From Desulforamulus reducens MI-1 (GTDB lineage: Bacteria > Bacillota > Desulfotomaculia > Desulfotomaculales > Desulfotomaculaceae): a stretch of 64,000 nt of DNA. The position numbers were made by a program, and so were the translations under genes. The DNA lies in contig NC_009253.1 in NCBI RefSeq assembly GCF_000016165.1, positions 310,001-374,000 on the forward strand, in the 5' to 3' direction. The notes under the pieces were generated by a model, which worked only from the letters and a program-made list of their open reading frames with translations, did not search any database and was not told the origin of the DNA. Below, in pieces: positions 42,717-52,047 of the stretch. Position 1 is the first letter of the stretch, and the number at the start of each line of letters is the position of its first letter.

Positions 42717-43484
42717 TTGGAAGCTGTAACAACGTTTTTGACCGGGCTGGTTGCCAACTATGGCCATTTTTTCTCCTGGCAGGATATTCACAGGGTTATG
42801 ACTGACCCTGTGAGTTGGGGCATTGTTTTTTGGTTAGTTATCCTGGAAGGGCTGCTATCCTGTGATAATGCCTTGGTATTGGCAGTGGTAGTGAACAAAC
42901 TACCGAAACATCAACAGAAAAAAGCATTGCTCTATGGTATTTGGGGAGCGTATTTCTTCCGTTTTATTGCAATTGGCCTAGGAACATATTTAGTAAAGAT
43001 AAAATGGGTGCAAATTCTAGGTGCGGGATATCTGCTATGGATGGCAGGTAAATTCTTCCTCTCTAAGGGTGAGGAAGCAGATGAAGGTGATGGAGAAGCG
43101 AAGGTAAGCGGCTTCTGGTTAAAAATGGTTGGACCCTTTTGGGCCACTGTAATAACGGTTGAATTAATGGATATCACCTTTAGCGTCGATAGTATCCTGG
43201 CAGCCTTTGCTATGAGCAACGAAGTTTGGGTTTTGTTCATGGGAGGGATATTAGGTATTTTGATGATGCGGGGTGTAGCGACTATTTTCATCAAATTGCT
43301 TGAGAAATATCCCGAGCTGGAGGCGTCGGCATATGTTTTGATCGCTTTAATTGGCGGTAAACTGATGGGACAAGCCTTTGGCTACCATATACCCCATGGC
43401 ATTTTCTTCTCTATAATGGCGGCTGTATTACTGGGCACCATTGTGCTTCATCACTTGCGAGAAGGTGGTAATAAAGCAGCATGA
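42717..43484 (+). CDS. terC: TerC-family integral membrane protein
   Basis: 255 residues starting TTG after AAGGAGGCTTTTATTAA, with about seven membrane helices. GLLSCDNALVLAVVV and ELMDITFSVDSILAAFA carry the conserved acidic and Asn residues in membranes, typical of TerC/Alx (manganese and metal-ion handling). It overlaps the next gene by four bases, tying it to the biosynthetic genes downstream. Known comparative work places TerC and TerD as the membrane metal-sensing part of Ter systems. Confidence 0.94.
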   Translation: MEAVTTFLTGLVANYGHFFSWQDIHRVMTDPVSWGIVFWLVILEGLLSCDNALVLAVVVNKLPKHQQKKALLYGIWGAYFFRFIAIGLGTYLVKIKWVQILGAGYLLWMAGKFFLSKGEEADEGDGEAKVSGFWLKMVGPFWATVITVELMDITFSVDSILAAFAMSNEVWVLFMGGILGILMMRGVATIFIKLLEKYPELEASAYVLIALIGGKLMGQAFGYHIPHGIFFSIMAAVLLGTIVLHHLREGGNKAA

Positions 43485-44668
43485 TTCACTTTGCTTATTT
43501 CAAAGAGGAACAAAGGAAAAAGATGTTCTTTATTCCTCCGGTCGAATTACGAGAGGATCATGATAAGGACACTTTGGCCCATGCCTTAGGGGCTACCCTG
43601 TATATGCCGGGTACTGCCAACAGGGCCATTGATAAAGTGATTAACAATGAAATCCCCGGTCTTACCTCTACGGTTCTTTGTCTTGAGGATGCGGTAGACG
43701 ATCGGGAAGTTGAAGATGCTGAGGAAAACCTTGCTTTGCAGCTGGGGACTCTGCTTGCAATGGCAGAAAAGGGGAGTTCGCTCCCCTTTATCTTTGTTAG
43801 GGTTCGCAATGTGGAGCAATTTAAAAGGCTGACCCAAGTCCTTGGGGAAAGCATCCATGTGTTAACCGGTTTTGTATTTCCAAAATTTGACATGATGGCC
43901 GGTCAGGAATATTTTGCACATCTTACTACAATTAATAAAACTACGAAGAAAACTATATATGGCATGCCCATATTAGAGGGGCCATCCGTGATTCATCTGG
44001 AATCAAGGGTAAGAGAGATGCTAAAAATTAAGGAACTGCTTGATCAATACAAGGAGTTAGTATTAAATGTACGCATGGGAGCAACGGATCTTTCTGGTTT
44101 GTATGGTCTTCGCAGGAGCCCGGAACTTACCATCTACGATGTCTCTGTAATTCGAGACTTTATTGCAGATATGGTCAACATATTTGGTAGACCTCAGGAT
44201 GGTTACGTGATCTCGGGTCCGGTATGGGAATATTTCAATAACACGGCAAGGATGTTAAAGCCCCAGTTAAGAAAAACCCCTTTTCAAGAACAGTATGGCA
44301 GAGCAGGAGAAAGCTTCCGCTTAGAGCTTCTTGGCAGATACATTGATGGATTAATGCGTGAAGTTATGCTTGATAAAGCAAACGGCTTAGTGGGGAAAAC
44401 CATCATTCACCCATCCCACATTTTGCCCGTTCAGGCTATGTATGTGGTAACACACGAAGAATATTGTGATGCCAAAGATATCTTGGCCAATGGTGGAAAC
44501 GGTGGGGTAACCAAGAGTGTGTACGGTAATAAGATGAATGAAGCCAAACCTCATATTAACTGGGCAAAGAAAATCATGATTTTAGCAAAGATATACGGGG
44601 TGTTAAATGAGAGGTATGACTATACAAGCATTATCTACGAAGGAGAAAAACTACAAAATATTGGATAA
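43481..44668 (+). CDS. HpcH/HpaI-aldolase/citrate-lyase-like protein of the Ter cluster
   Basis: 395 residues of the C-C bond lyase TIM-barrel type (HpcH/HpaI relatives found in Ter operons). GATLYMPGTANRAIDKV at the N-terminus, VLCLEDAVDD metal-binding region, VRMGATDLSGLYGLRR and GKTIIHPSHILPVQ at the C-terminus are family blocks. The reaction is unknown; it is predicted to supply or cleave a C-C bond in a nucleoside-like metabolite made by Ter clusters. Coupled to terC and overlapping the next gene. Confidence 0.85.
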   Translation: MIHFAYFKEEQRKKMFFIPPVELREDHDKDTLAHALGATLYMPGTANRAIDKVINNEIPGLTSTVLCLEDAVDDREVEDAEENLALQLGTLLAMAEKGSSLPFIFVRVRNVEQFKRLTQVLGESIHVLTGFVFPKFDMMAGQEYFAHLTTINKTTKKTIYGMPILEGPSVIHLESRVREMLKIKELLDQYKELVLNVRMGATDLSGLYGLRRSPELTIYDVSVIRDFIADMVNIFGRPQDGYVISGPVWEYFNNTARMLKPQLRKTPFQEQYGRAGESFRLELLGRYIDGLMREVMLDKANGLVGKTIIHPSHILPVQAMYVVTHEEYCDAKDILANGGNGGVTKSVYGNKMNEAKPHINWAKKIMILAKIYGVLNERYDYTSIIYEGEKLQNIG

Positions 44669-45983
44669 CCTGATGGTAGGGATAAGGATGGAAGAAAATC
44701 CTTATTCCTTAACCATCGATAGCATATTCTCAATGGCAGCCAGGAACAACCCCAAGAGAAGTTTTTTATTTGTTAGTAAGTTAATCGGCAAACATATTCC
44801 GGTTCTACCCAATGTACCCCTGATAACAGGCTTTCTCTTAGCATCCCGGTTGGCTGAATTATGGGGACTTTCTGTAGGCAAGGAAACCATTAGGCATGCG
44901 GTAGCTAGTTTATCCGCTGGGGTTAATAATGAATTTCATCCACCATCCTATTCATTCCCAGGGAAGGCGTTATTTATTGGTTTTGCAGAAACAGCAACAG
45001 CCCTGGGCCACGCAGTCTTTAGTTCCTGTACAGGAAATATCAATTTCCTACATACAACGAGAGAAAACCTAGAAGGTAACCACGATACTATCTATTTTAC
45101 AGAAGACCACTGCCATGCTCCGGACCAGCGGTGTCTTATCTGTCAAGGGTCCATAATGAAAGATAATGATTTGCTGGTATTGGTTGACGATGAAATCACC
45201 ACAGGTAATACCTGTTTGAATATCATAGAGACCTTACAACAGAAATATCCGCAAAAGAGATATGTCATACTAACCATCTTGGATTGGCGTTCGGATGAGG
45301 CGATGGCAAAATATCGCCAGGTTGAGGGTGTATTAGGGGTTAAAATAGACGTCCTTTCTCTGTTAAAAGGACGGTTCTGGTACCAGGGGGAGGCTCCGGT
45401 TATTCCGCAATCACCCATTGCCCCGGAGGAAGGAATGCCTTGTGTAAGAAGCTTGTACAAGGAAATGGGTTTTCAAGTAGCTACTGTCTTGCCAGATGGC
45501 TCAAAGGTTTCCTATCTTGGTTATACTGGGCGCTTTGGCGTGGGTGTCAAGGAAACTAAACAGGCCCTGCTTAGAGCAAAGGAAATTGGCTATGAGCTTT
45601 TACAAGTTAGGAAAGGCAAGAAAACCCTTTGCCTGGGAACCGGAGAGTTTATGTATATCCCCTGTCTCATTGCCAAATACATGGGGGAAGGAATTATGGT
45701 ACAGTCCACCACCCGAAGTCCGGTGCATCCTTACCTGGGCACGGACTATGCGGTAAAATATGCCATAAACTTTGAAGATCCCCATAACCCCGATGTTAAA
45801 AATTATATATACAATATTCCTCCTAATTATTATGATGAGGTATTTGTTTTTTGGGAGCGAAAAGTTGTGCCGGAACAAGTGAAGCCCTTTGTCCAAGCAC
45901 TTCATAAACTAGGAATTGAAAACATTGTATTTGTTTACTTCACTGATGGTGCGGGAGGTGTTTCTAATCGAACAAATTGCTGA
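44607..45983 (+). CDS. Phosphoribosyltransferase-TRSP-domain protein of the Ter cluster
   Basis: Up to 458 residues. The start is uncertain: ATG 44607 overlaps the upstream gene by 62 bases, while ATG 44673 or 44688 (TAGGGATAAGG upstream) avoid it. N-terminal PRTase fold with PRPP-binding loop DLLVLVDDEITTGNT (about 193-207) and a Cys pair CHAPDQRCLICQ; C-terminal TRSP domain with LGYTGRFGVGVKETKQ, GTGEFMYIPCLIA and QSTTRSPVHPY. Predicted to make or modify a ribosylated metabolite. Overlaps the StiP-type gene by 25-68 bases depending on the start. Confidence 0.85.
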   Translation: MRGMTIQALSTKEKNYKILDNLMVGIRMEENPYSLTIDSIFSMAARNNPKRSFLFVSKLIGKHIPVLPNVPLITGFLLASRLAELWGLSVGKETIRHAVASLSAGVNNEFHPPSYSFPGKALFIGFAETATALGHAVFSSCTGNINFLHTTRENLEGNHDTIYFTEDHCHAPDQRCLICQGSIMKDNDLLVLVDDEITTGNTCLNIIETLQQKYPQKRYVILTILDWRSDEAMAKYRQVEGVLGVKIDVLSLLKGRFWYQGEAPVIPQSPIAPEEGMPCVRSLYKEMGFQVATVLPDGSKVSYLGYTGRFGVGVKETKQALLRAKEIGYELLQVRKGKKTLCLGTGEFMYIPCLIAKYMGEGIMVQSTTRSPVHPYLGTDYAVKYAINFEDPHNPDVKNYIYNIPPNYYDEVFVFWERKVVPEQVKPFVQALHKLGIENIVFVYFTDGAGGVSNRTNC

Positions 45984-47142
45984 TTTTGACAGATACGGCA
46001 CACTGAATGCTTACCCCAAAGTACCTGACCCGAGACCCCTTGGAAGTTACTCCTCCCAAGATGTTATTTTTCTCTTAAAAGATATCGGCCCTTATATTCA
46101 GGAACAAGGCAACGAGGCAAGAGAAAAGGCAATTCAAAGTGGCAAGCACTATTCAGAAATGCTTCCCATTGAATATGAGCCCACCCAAGAATATATTGAT
46201 TTGTTCCATAAGTCCCTCAAAGAAACCGGTTACAGACTGGCCCTGGCCACCGCCATTGTTGCGGAAACTATTTTAAAAAAGAGGGGCAAGAATCTGGTTT
46301 TGGTGTCCTTGGCCAGAGCCGGTACCCCCATAGGTGTCCTTATAAAAAGATACATACAGCAATTCCACGGTGTCAAAGCACCCCATTACAGCATTTCCAT
46401 TATCAGGGACAAAGGAATTGACAAGAACGCCCTGATCTATATCCTGCAGCAACACCCTGGTTGTGAGGTTCAGTTTCTGGACGGGTGGACTGGCAAAGGT
46501 GCCATTACAATGGAACTAATCAAATCAGTCAGTGAATTTGAAAAGGAATTCAAGATGCCCCCGGATACAATCAGTAAGGATATGGCTGTGCTGGCGGACC
46601 CGGGCTATTGCGCAAATATTTTTGGCACAAGGGATGATTTTTTGATTCCCAGTGCCTGCCTAAACTCCACCGTATCTGGCTTAATGTCCAGAACGGTTTG
46701 TAGAGAGGACCTACTGGGACCTTTGGATTATCATGGTGTAAAATTTTACCGTCAGCTTCAGATAAAAGACCTTTCCAATTATTTTGTTGATGTAGTATCT
46801 GATTATTTTGCGAAGGCCCAGACAAAGGCCAAAACTATACTCCAACACAATCCCCAATTTGGCATAGATGAATCGCCGGCCTGGCTTGGCCAAAAAGATA
46901 CCACTAGGGTCCAGTTGGAGTATGGCATCAAAAGCATCAACTATGTAAAACCAGGAGTGGGGGAAACAACCAGAGTATTACTGCGAAGGATTCCCTGGAA
47001 AATCCTTGTTAGAGACATGAACAGTCCGGATATAAAGCATGTGTTACTCCTGGCAAAGGACCGTGGAGTGACGGTGGAGGAACACCCTAATCTTAGCTAT
47101 TCCTGTTATGGACTGATCAAGAATCTGGAGGATAGAAAATGA
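45916..47142 (+). CDS. StiP-type (cysteine protease/PRTase-like) Ter-cluster protein
   Basis: Up to 408 residues; the TTG at 45916 lies inside the previous gene, and ATG 45946 or GTG 45958 are more likely. Blocks DFDRYGTLNAYPKVPDPRP, SGKHYSEMLPIEYEPT, VLVSLARAGTPIGVLIKR, FLDGWTGKGAI and LGPLDYHGVKFY mark the StiP family (PRTase-like fold) associated with TerD/TerC. Activity not established. It overlaps the HAD gene by four bases. Intact. Confidence 0.85.
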   Translation: MKTLYLFTSLMVREVFLIEQIADFDRYGTLNAYPKVPDPRPLGSYSSQDVIFLLKDIGPYIQEQGNEAREKAIQSGKHYSEMLPIEYEPTQEYIDLFHKSLKETGYRLALATAIVAETILKKRGKNLVLVSLARAGTPIGVLIKRYIQQFHGVKAPHYSISIIRDKGIDKNALIYILQQHPGCEVQFLDGWTGKGAITMELIKSVSEFEKEFKMPPDTISKDMAVLADPGYCANIFGTRDDFLIPSACLNSTVSGLMSRTVCREDLLGPLDYHGVKFYRQLQIKDLSNYFVDVVSDYFAKAQTKAKTILQHNPQFGIDESPAWLGQKDTTRVQLEYGIKSINYVKPGVGETTRVLLRRIPWKILVRDMNSPDIKHVLLLAKDRGVTVEEHPNLSYSCYGLIKNLEDRK

Positions 47143-47918
47143 TCTTTGCAAGTGATTTGGACCGTACTCTGATCTACTCCGGGAAGTTCCTTACTGAATT
47201 CCAGGGTAAGGTAAAAGCCGTGGAAACAGGCAAATATTACTCCTACATGACTGAACGGGCGGCGGAGTTGCTAAAGCAGGTGGCAGCTAGGATCACCTTT
47301 GTACCCTGTACTACCAGAACCATAGAGCAGTATCGACGGATTCAATTTTTTCAAGGGGAGATAGTACCTCAATTTGCCATTGTAAGTAATGGTGCCAATA
47401 TCCTGTTAGAAGGTACGGAAGATAGTACCTACAGAAATCATATTACACGAATCCTTGCAAATGAGTGTCTGGCAGGGGATGAAATTCTAAAAGAGATAAA
47501 TAAGCTGTTAAGTGCGAAGTGGGCACAACCAATGAGGCAGGCTGATGGGGTATTCCATTATTGTATAATTGACAGGGATAAGGCCCCGCTGGAAGAATTG
47601 ATTGCTTTCAGTCAATGGGCCAGCACACAGAAATGGAACGTCTCCATTCAGGGAAGAAAGCTTTATTTAGTACCTCTGGTTATCAATAAGTGGTCAGCCT
47701 TAGAAAGAGTAGCCAGCATCATAGGAGACACCAGAGTTTTTGCGGCCGGGGACTCTTTATTGGATCTGCCGCTGATGCAAGGGGCCCATTATGCCGTCTC
47801 ACCAGCCCATGGTGAACTGTACGAGCAGTTCAGTGAGTTGGGCAAGTGGACATTTACAGAGACCTCTGGGATTAGAGCCGGCGAGCAAATCCTGGAGATG
47901 GTGTTAGAGAAAATGTAA
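47139..47918 (+). CDS. HAD-superfamily phosphatase of the Ter cluster
   Basis: 259 residues of the Cof-type HAD fold. Motif I ASDLDRTLIY (Asp nucleophile about residue 5), motif II around VPCTTRT, C2-type cap in the middle, motif IV FAAGDSLLDLPLM (about 208-220). Probably dephosphorylates the metabolite made by the preceding PRTase-type enzymes. Coupled upstream (ATGA) and 17 bp from the AIM24-like gene. Confidence 0.9.
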   Translation: MIFASDLDRTLIYSGKFLTEFQGKVKAVETGKYYSYMTERAAELLKQVAARITFVPCTTRTIEQYRRIQFFQGEIVPQFAIVSNGANILLEGTEDSTYRNHITRILANECLAGDEILKEINKLLSAKWAQPMRQADGVFHYCIIDRDKAPLEELIAFSQWASTQKWNVSIQGRKLYLVPLVINKWSALERVASIIGDTRVFAAGDSLLDLPLMQGAHYAVSPAHGELYEQFSELGKWTFTETSGIRAGEQILEMVLEKM

Positions 47919-47935
47919 GACAAGGAGGGGCGAAA

Positions 47936-48619
47936 GTGAAACACAAAATTTTGTATCCAGGAGCATTTCCTTTGGTTCAGCTTAATCTGGAGCAAGGGGA
48001 ATCGGTAAAGGCTGAGTCAGACGCTATGGTTGCCATGTCTTCCACCATCGACGTGGAAGGAAAGATGGATGGTGGGCTGTTGGGAGGACTTGCCCGTATG
48101 GTAGCGGGAGAGAGTTTTTTCTTTCAGACCCTAACTGCCCGTAGGGGGGCCGGAGAAGTTCTCTTGGCTCCAGCGGTGCCCGGAGACATTATTGACGTAG
48201 AACTCGATGGCTCCTATAGCCTGATGGTACAAAAGGATGGTTTTCTTGCTGGTTCTGCGGGAATTCAGGTGTCCACTAAAATGCAAAACCTTTCACAGGG
48301 GTTATTCTCAGGGGAAGGTTTTTTCGTCGTTAAGGTTAGCGGACAGGGAATTGTATTTATTAATACCTATGGAGGAATTCATGTAATCAACCTTGAACCA
48401 GGCCAGGAATTTGTTGTGGATAACAGCCATTTAGTGGCCTGGCCTGAGTATATGAATTTTTCAATCGAAAAGGCATCCAGCGGTTGGATTTCGACCTTTA
48501 CCTCGGGGGAAGTAGCTGTCTGCAAGTTCAGAGGACCAGGACCGGTCATTATCCAAACTAGAAACCCACGGGGTTTTGGAAATTGGATACGTCAATTCAT
48601 ACCTCCTTCCAGAAACTAA
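47936..48619 (+). CDS. AIM24/TIGR00266-family protein
   Basis: 227 residues starting GTG with AAGGAGGGGCGAAA upstream. Repetitive beta structure with Gly-rich turns: DVEGKMDGGLLGGLARMVAG, FQTLTARRGAGEVLLAPAVP, GEGFFVVKVSGQGIVFINTY, ending IIQTRNPRGFGNWIRQF. Members are jelly-roll-like proteins linked to TerD systems. Its end is immediately followed by a truncated TerD gene whose own 5' part is missing. Confidence 0.88.
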   Translation: MKHKILYPGAFPLVQLNLEQGESVKAESDAMVAMSSTIDVEGKMDGGLLGGLARMVAGESFFFQTLTARRGAGEVLLAPAVPGDIIDVELDGSYSLMVQKDGFLAGSAGIQVSTKMQNLSQGLFSGEGFFVVKVSGQGIVFINTYGGIHVINLEPGQEFVVDNSHLVAWPEYMNFSIEKASSGWISTFTSGEVAVCKFRGPGPVIIQTRNPRGFGNWIRQFIPPSRN

Positions 48620-49281
48620 AGCGCACTGTTCAAGATGTCCGGGGAATGAGTTATAAACACTTAATCCGTTTTAATATGGGCAGGAATTTTAATGCAGAAA
48701 CAGCCATTGTGGTGGCTGAACTTTACAGGTATAAAGGGGAGTGGAAGTTTAACCCCATTGCCATGGGTTATCAGGGAGGGTTGGCGGCCCTTTGTGGCAG
48801 TTTTGGTATTGATGTATCAGACAATCCAACTAACCAACCAGCCCAGGCGCAAGCGGCACCCACCATAGAAAGGGAACCACAACCAAAGCCCGTACCGCCA
48901 CAACCGAAAATTAACCTTTCTAAGATTGAATTAAAGAAAAAGGGTGAAAAGATTAACCTAGAAAAGAAAGTAAATAATCGGTTAGGCGAAATCTTAATCA
49001 ACCTAAATTGGAGTCGGAAACCAATTAATCAGGGCGGTGGGGGATTCTTTGCCAGTATTTTTGGCAGTGGGAATAAAGGAATTGACTTGGATTTAGGCTG
49101 CATGATAGAAACAAAAGACGGCCGCAAAACGGTTGTTCAGGCCCTGGATAATGACTTTGGTGATTTAGATTTCTGGCCCTTTGTCTCCCTTAACCCAAGG
49201 AACAGCTTCTTTGTGTCACGGTGCAAGGACGTATGTATGAACGAAGAGGCTGGGAAAATAAAGAAGGCGAATAGTAGTTAG
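48583..49281 (+). pseudogene. Two-domain TerD protein, truncated at both ends
   Basis: The frame joins out-of-frame start codons from the AIM24 gene to the C-terminal half of a TerD domain (RFNMGRNFNAETAIVVAELY, GEWKFNPIAMGYQGGLAAL), a Pro/Gln-rich linker and the first two-thirds of a second TerD domain (KGEKINLEKK, GGGGFFASIFGSGNKGIDLD, DGRKTVVQALDNDFGDLD). After SLN the sequence no longer matches the family (PRNSFFVSRCKDVCMNEE). The missing N-terminal half and altered C-terminus indicate two deletions. TTG/ATG start at 48583 overlaps the previous gene. Possibly still translated. Confidence 0.7.
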
Positions 49282-49440
49282 CGCCGGAATATTTTATCCA
49301 TGTGTTTGCTACGGTTTTTTACTATTTTAAAGATTTCTGTGCGTTGGGTAATAGCGATAGTGAAAACTAACGATGTTGCCAATGCTGCCAAAAACTCACT
49401 CACACCAATCACCTGCCAGCAATCTTGTACTTTAGTTATA
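49278..49440 (-). pseudogene. C-terminal scrap of a membrane protein
   Basis: A minus-strand frame reads CWQVIGVSEFLAALATSL, VFTIAITQRTEIFKIVKN and RSKHMDKIFRR, ending in a stop at 49278-49280 that overlaps the TerD stop. One hydrophobic helix and a basic tail. No start is visible. I cannot name the family. 49441-49719 holds only a hairpin. Confidence 0.4.
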
Positions 49441-49481
49441 TTATAATTGTCTAATTATAATACCCTGTAATATTCACCAAA

Positions 49482-49524
49482 AAAGGAAGGGAGCATGATA
49501 CATGATACCGGGTAATGCTCCCTT
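49482..49524. terminator. Hairpin terminator
   Basis: AAGGGAGCAT and ATGCTCCCTT pair around an ~18-base loop; on the minus strand it is followed by CCTTTTTTGG, so it suits minus-strand transcription better than plus. Confidence 0.65.
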
Positions 49525-49719
49525 CGACAATTAGAAATGTTTTAATTAATATGGTATAGTCAATACCTGTTACTGATGAGATAGCTAGAAACTTTTACTT
49601 ATATTTTACTTGATATTAGTAAAATGACATGGTAAAATAAAATTTTTGCCGTTGCTTGAGGCAGTGAGAAAACTACCAAAAAACTTTCACTTGAAACAAA
49701 GCGAGAGATATGGTAAAGG

Positions 49720-50934
<1,215 letters not shown>

Positions 50935-51108
50935 TTAGGCCATGTGCCATGAGCCGTGAGCTAAGGTTAAGAATATATGACGCAATACTAAATAGCTGTT
51001 CAGTTTTGAGAGAACATAAATTGTTTGCTCAAAGGAAAAGCCAAAAAGCTCATGGCCCAAGGCCCACAGCCCATGGCTGACCTAAAAGTAATACCCAATA
51101 GCATAAAG

Positions 51109-51316
51109 TTTCTGGTGGCGATACCGGAGGGGGTACACCTGTTCCCATCCCGAACACAGCAGTTAAGGATCGCAACGGCTTTGAAACGATTGGCTTAATA
51201 ACAAGGTTATTAATTAGCCATTGCGGGTGAAGCTTTTATTATTTGTCCAGAGATAGTTATATGGGCCGATGGTACTTGGAGCTCACGCTCCTGGGAGAGT
51301 AGGTCGTCGCCAGAGT
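51109..51316 (+). rRNA. 5S rRNA gene with a ~96-nt insertion
   Basis: TTTCTGGTGGCGATACCGGA at 51109, GTTCCCATCCCGAACACAGC AGTTAAG to 51167, then the insertion, then GGGCCGATGGTACTTGG (51263-) and CTCCTGGGAGAGTAGG to 51316. Without the insertion about 112 nt remain, close to 5S size, but the 3' strand of helix II (CCCCTCCGGT-type) is shortened by some eight bases. It follows the 23S remnant after a 175-nt spacer and is followed by a terminator. Function doubtful, but the ends are well preserved. Confidence 0.85.
51168..51263 (+). other. Structured insertion inside the 5S rRNA gene
   Basis: Contains an outer stem CGCAACGGCT (51171-51180) / AGCCATTGCG (51216-51225), 9 of 10 pairs, and an inner perfect hairpin TTAATAAC-AAG-GTTATTAA (51195-51213), followed by an unpaired T-rich stretch. 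The organisation is that of an rRNA intervening sequence. Position is right after GTTAAG in loop C/helix II. Confidence 0.8.
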
Positions 51317-51322
51317 AATTTT

Positions 51323-51361
51323 TAACACCCACAGTCATAGGCTGGGGGTGTTGTTTTTTTA
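51323..51361 (+). terminator. rRNA operon terminator
   Basis: AACACCCACAG, 6-base loop, GCTGGGGGTGTT, then GTTTTTTTA. Confidence 0.9.
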
Positions 51362-51477
51362 GGCAAATAATAAGTTTTAGGGGTATTTTGACAAAAAACT
51401 ATATCAATAAGGCCAGATTTGCCTGGACAGAGATAGAAAAAGCAAAGTGGTGTTTAGAAAATTATAAAACTTTCCGA

Positions 51478-51568
51478 CTTGCATAAGGGCAACTAAGGCT
51501 TACGCCGTCGCTAAAGGCTCTCGTCACCTATAGGGTATGGCGTAAGCCAAGTTTTCTTTAAATTAAAA
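51478..51568. repeat. Dispersed structured repeat, copy B
   Basis: CTTGCATAAGGGCAACTAAGG at the left and GTAAGCCAAGTTTTCTTTAAATTAA at the right match copy A (37811-37880). The hairpin GGCTTACGCC / GGCGTAAGCC is perfect here. 51361-51719 otherwise shows no gene. Confidence 0.65.
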
Positions 51569-51719
51569 GGGTGGTATGACGATAATTCTGGTGTGGGAGT
51601 CCAAAAAGGTTACTAGTCTAAGGAGTTACATTTTCGACCGAGTCGGTAAAGTTTTGGTCGAGTTATAAAAACAATGATCCCTTGAGAAAAATAATAACTG
51701 AATATTGAAAAAATAACTG

Positions 51720-51892
51720 TTGATATTTGAGCAATAAATTGGTATTCTCATTTTAAGTTGTGGCTTTCTAGTCACCACGTAGAGCAGGATAGGGTGAACT
51801 GCCAAAGTTTTTGTACCTATGCTGCTCCCATGATAACAAAAGCCGCCTCCTGCTTAGATTATAAAGCATTAGACGGCTTTTCTTTATTTGGT
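51720..51892 (+). ncRNA. Candidate small structured RNA with its own promoter and terminator
   Basis: Promoter TTGATA (51720-51725), 17-bp spacer, TATTCT (51743-51748) predicts a start near 51755. The transcript would fold GTGG...CCAC (51760-51778) and GAGCAGGATAGG...CCTATGCTGCTC (51782-51827), then end at a terminator, AAAAGCCG...CGGCTTTTCTTTATTT (51838-51890). About 130 nt, no ORF. It could be an sRNA or a riboswitch-like leader for the sigma-54 activator 150 bp downstream. I do not recognise the class. Confidence 0.5.
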
Positions 51893-52047
51893 GTTATTTT
51901 TCCACATTACCACATAATCTTTCACCCATTGTCTTGATATTGTATCCTTTACCGAACATTCTGCATGGGAAAACAATTATCATAAATTAAACAAATATTA
52001 ATTAATTATAAAATCTTTTAGGAGGGAGGTACTTAGCCATTAATAAT

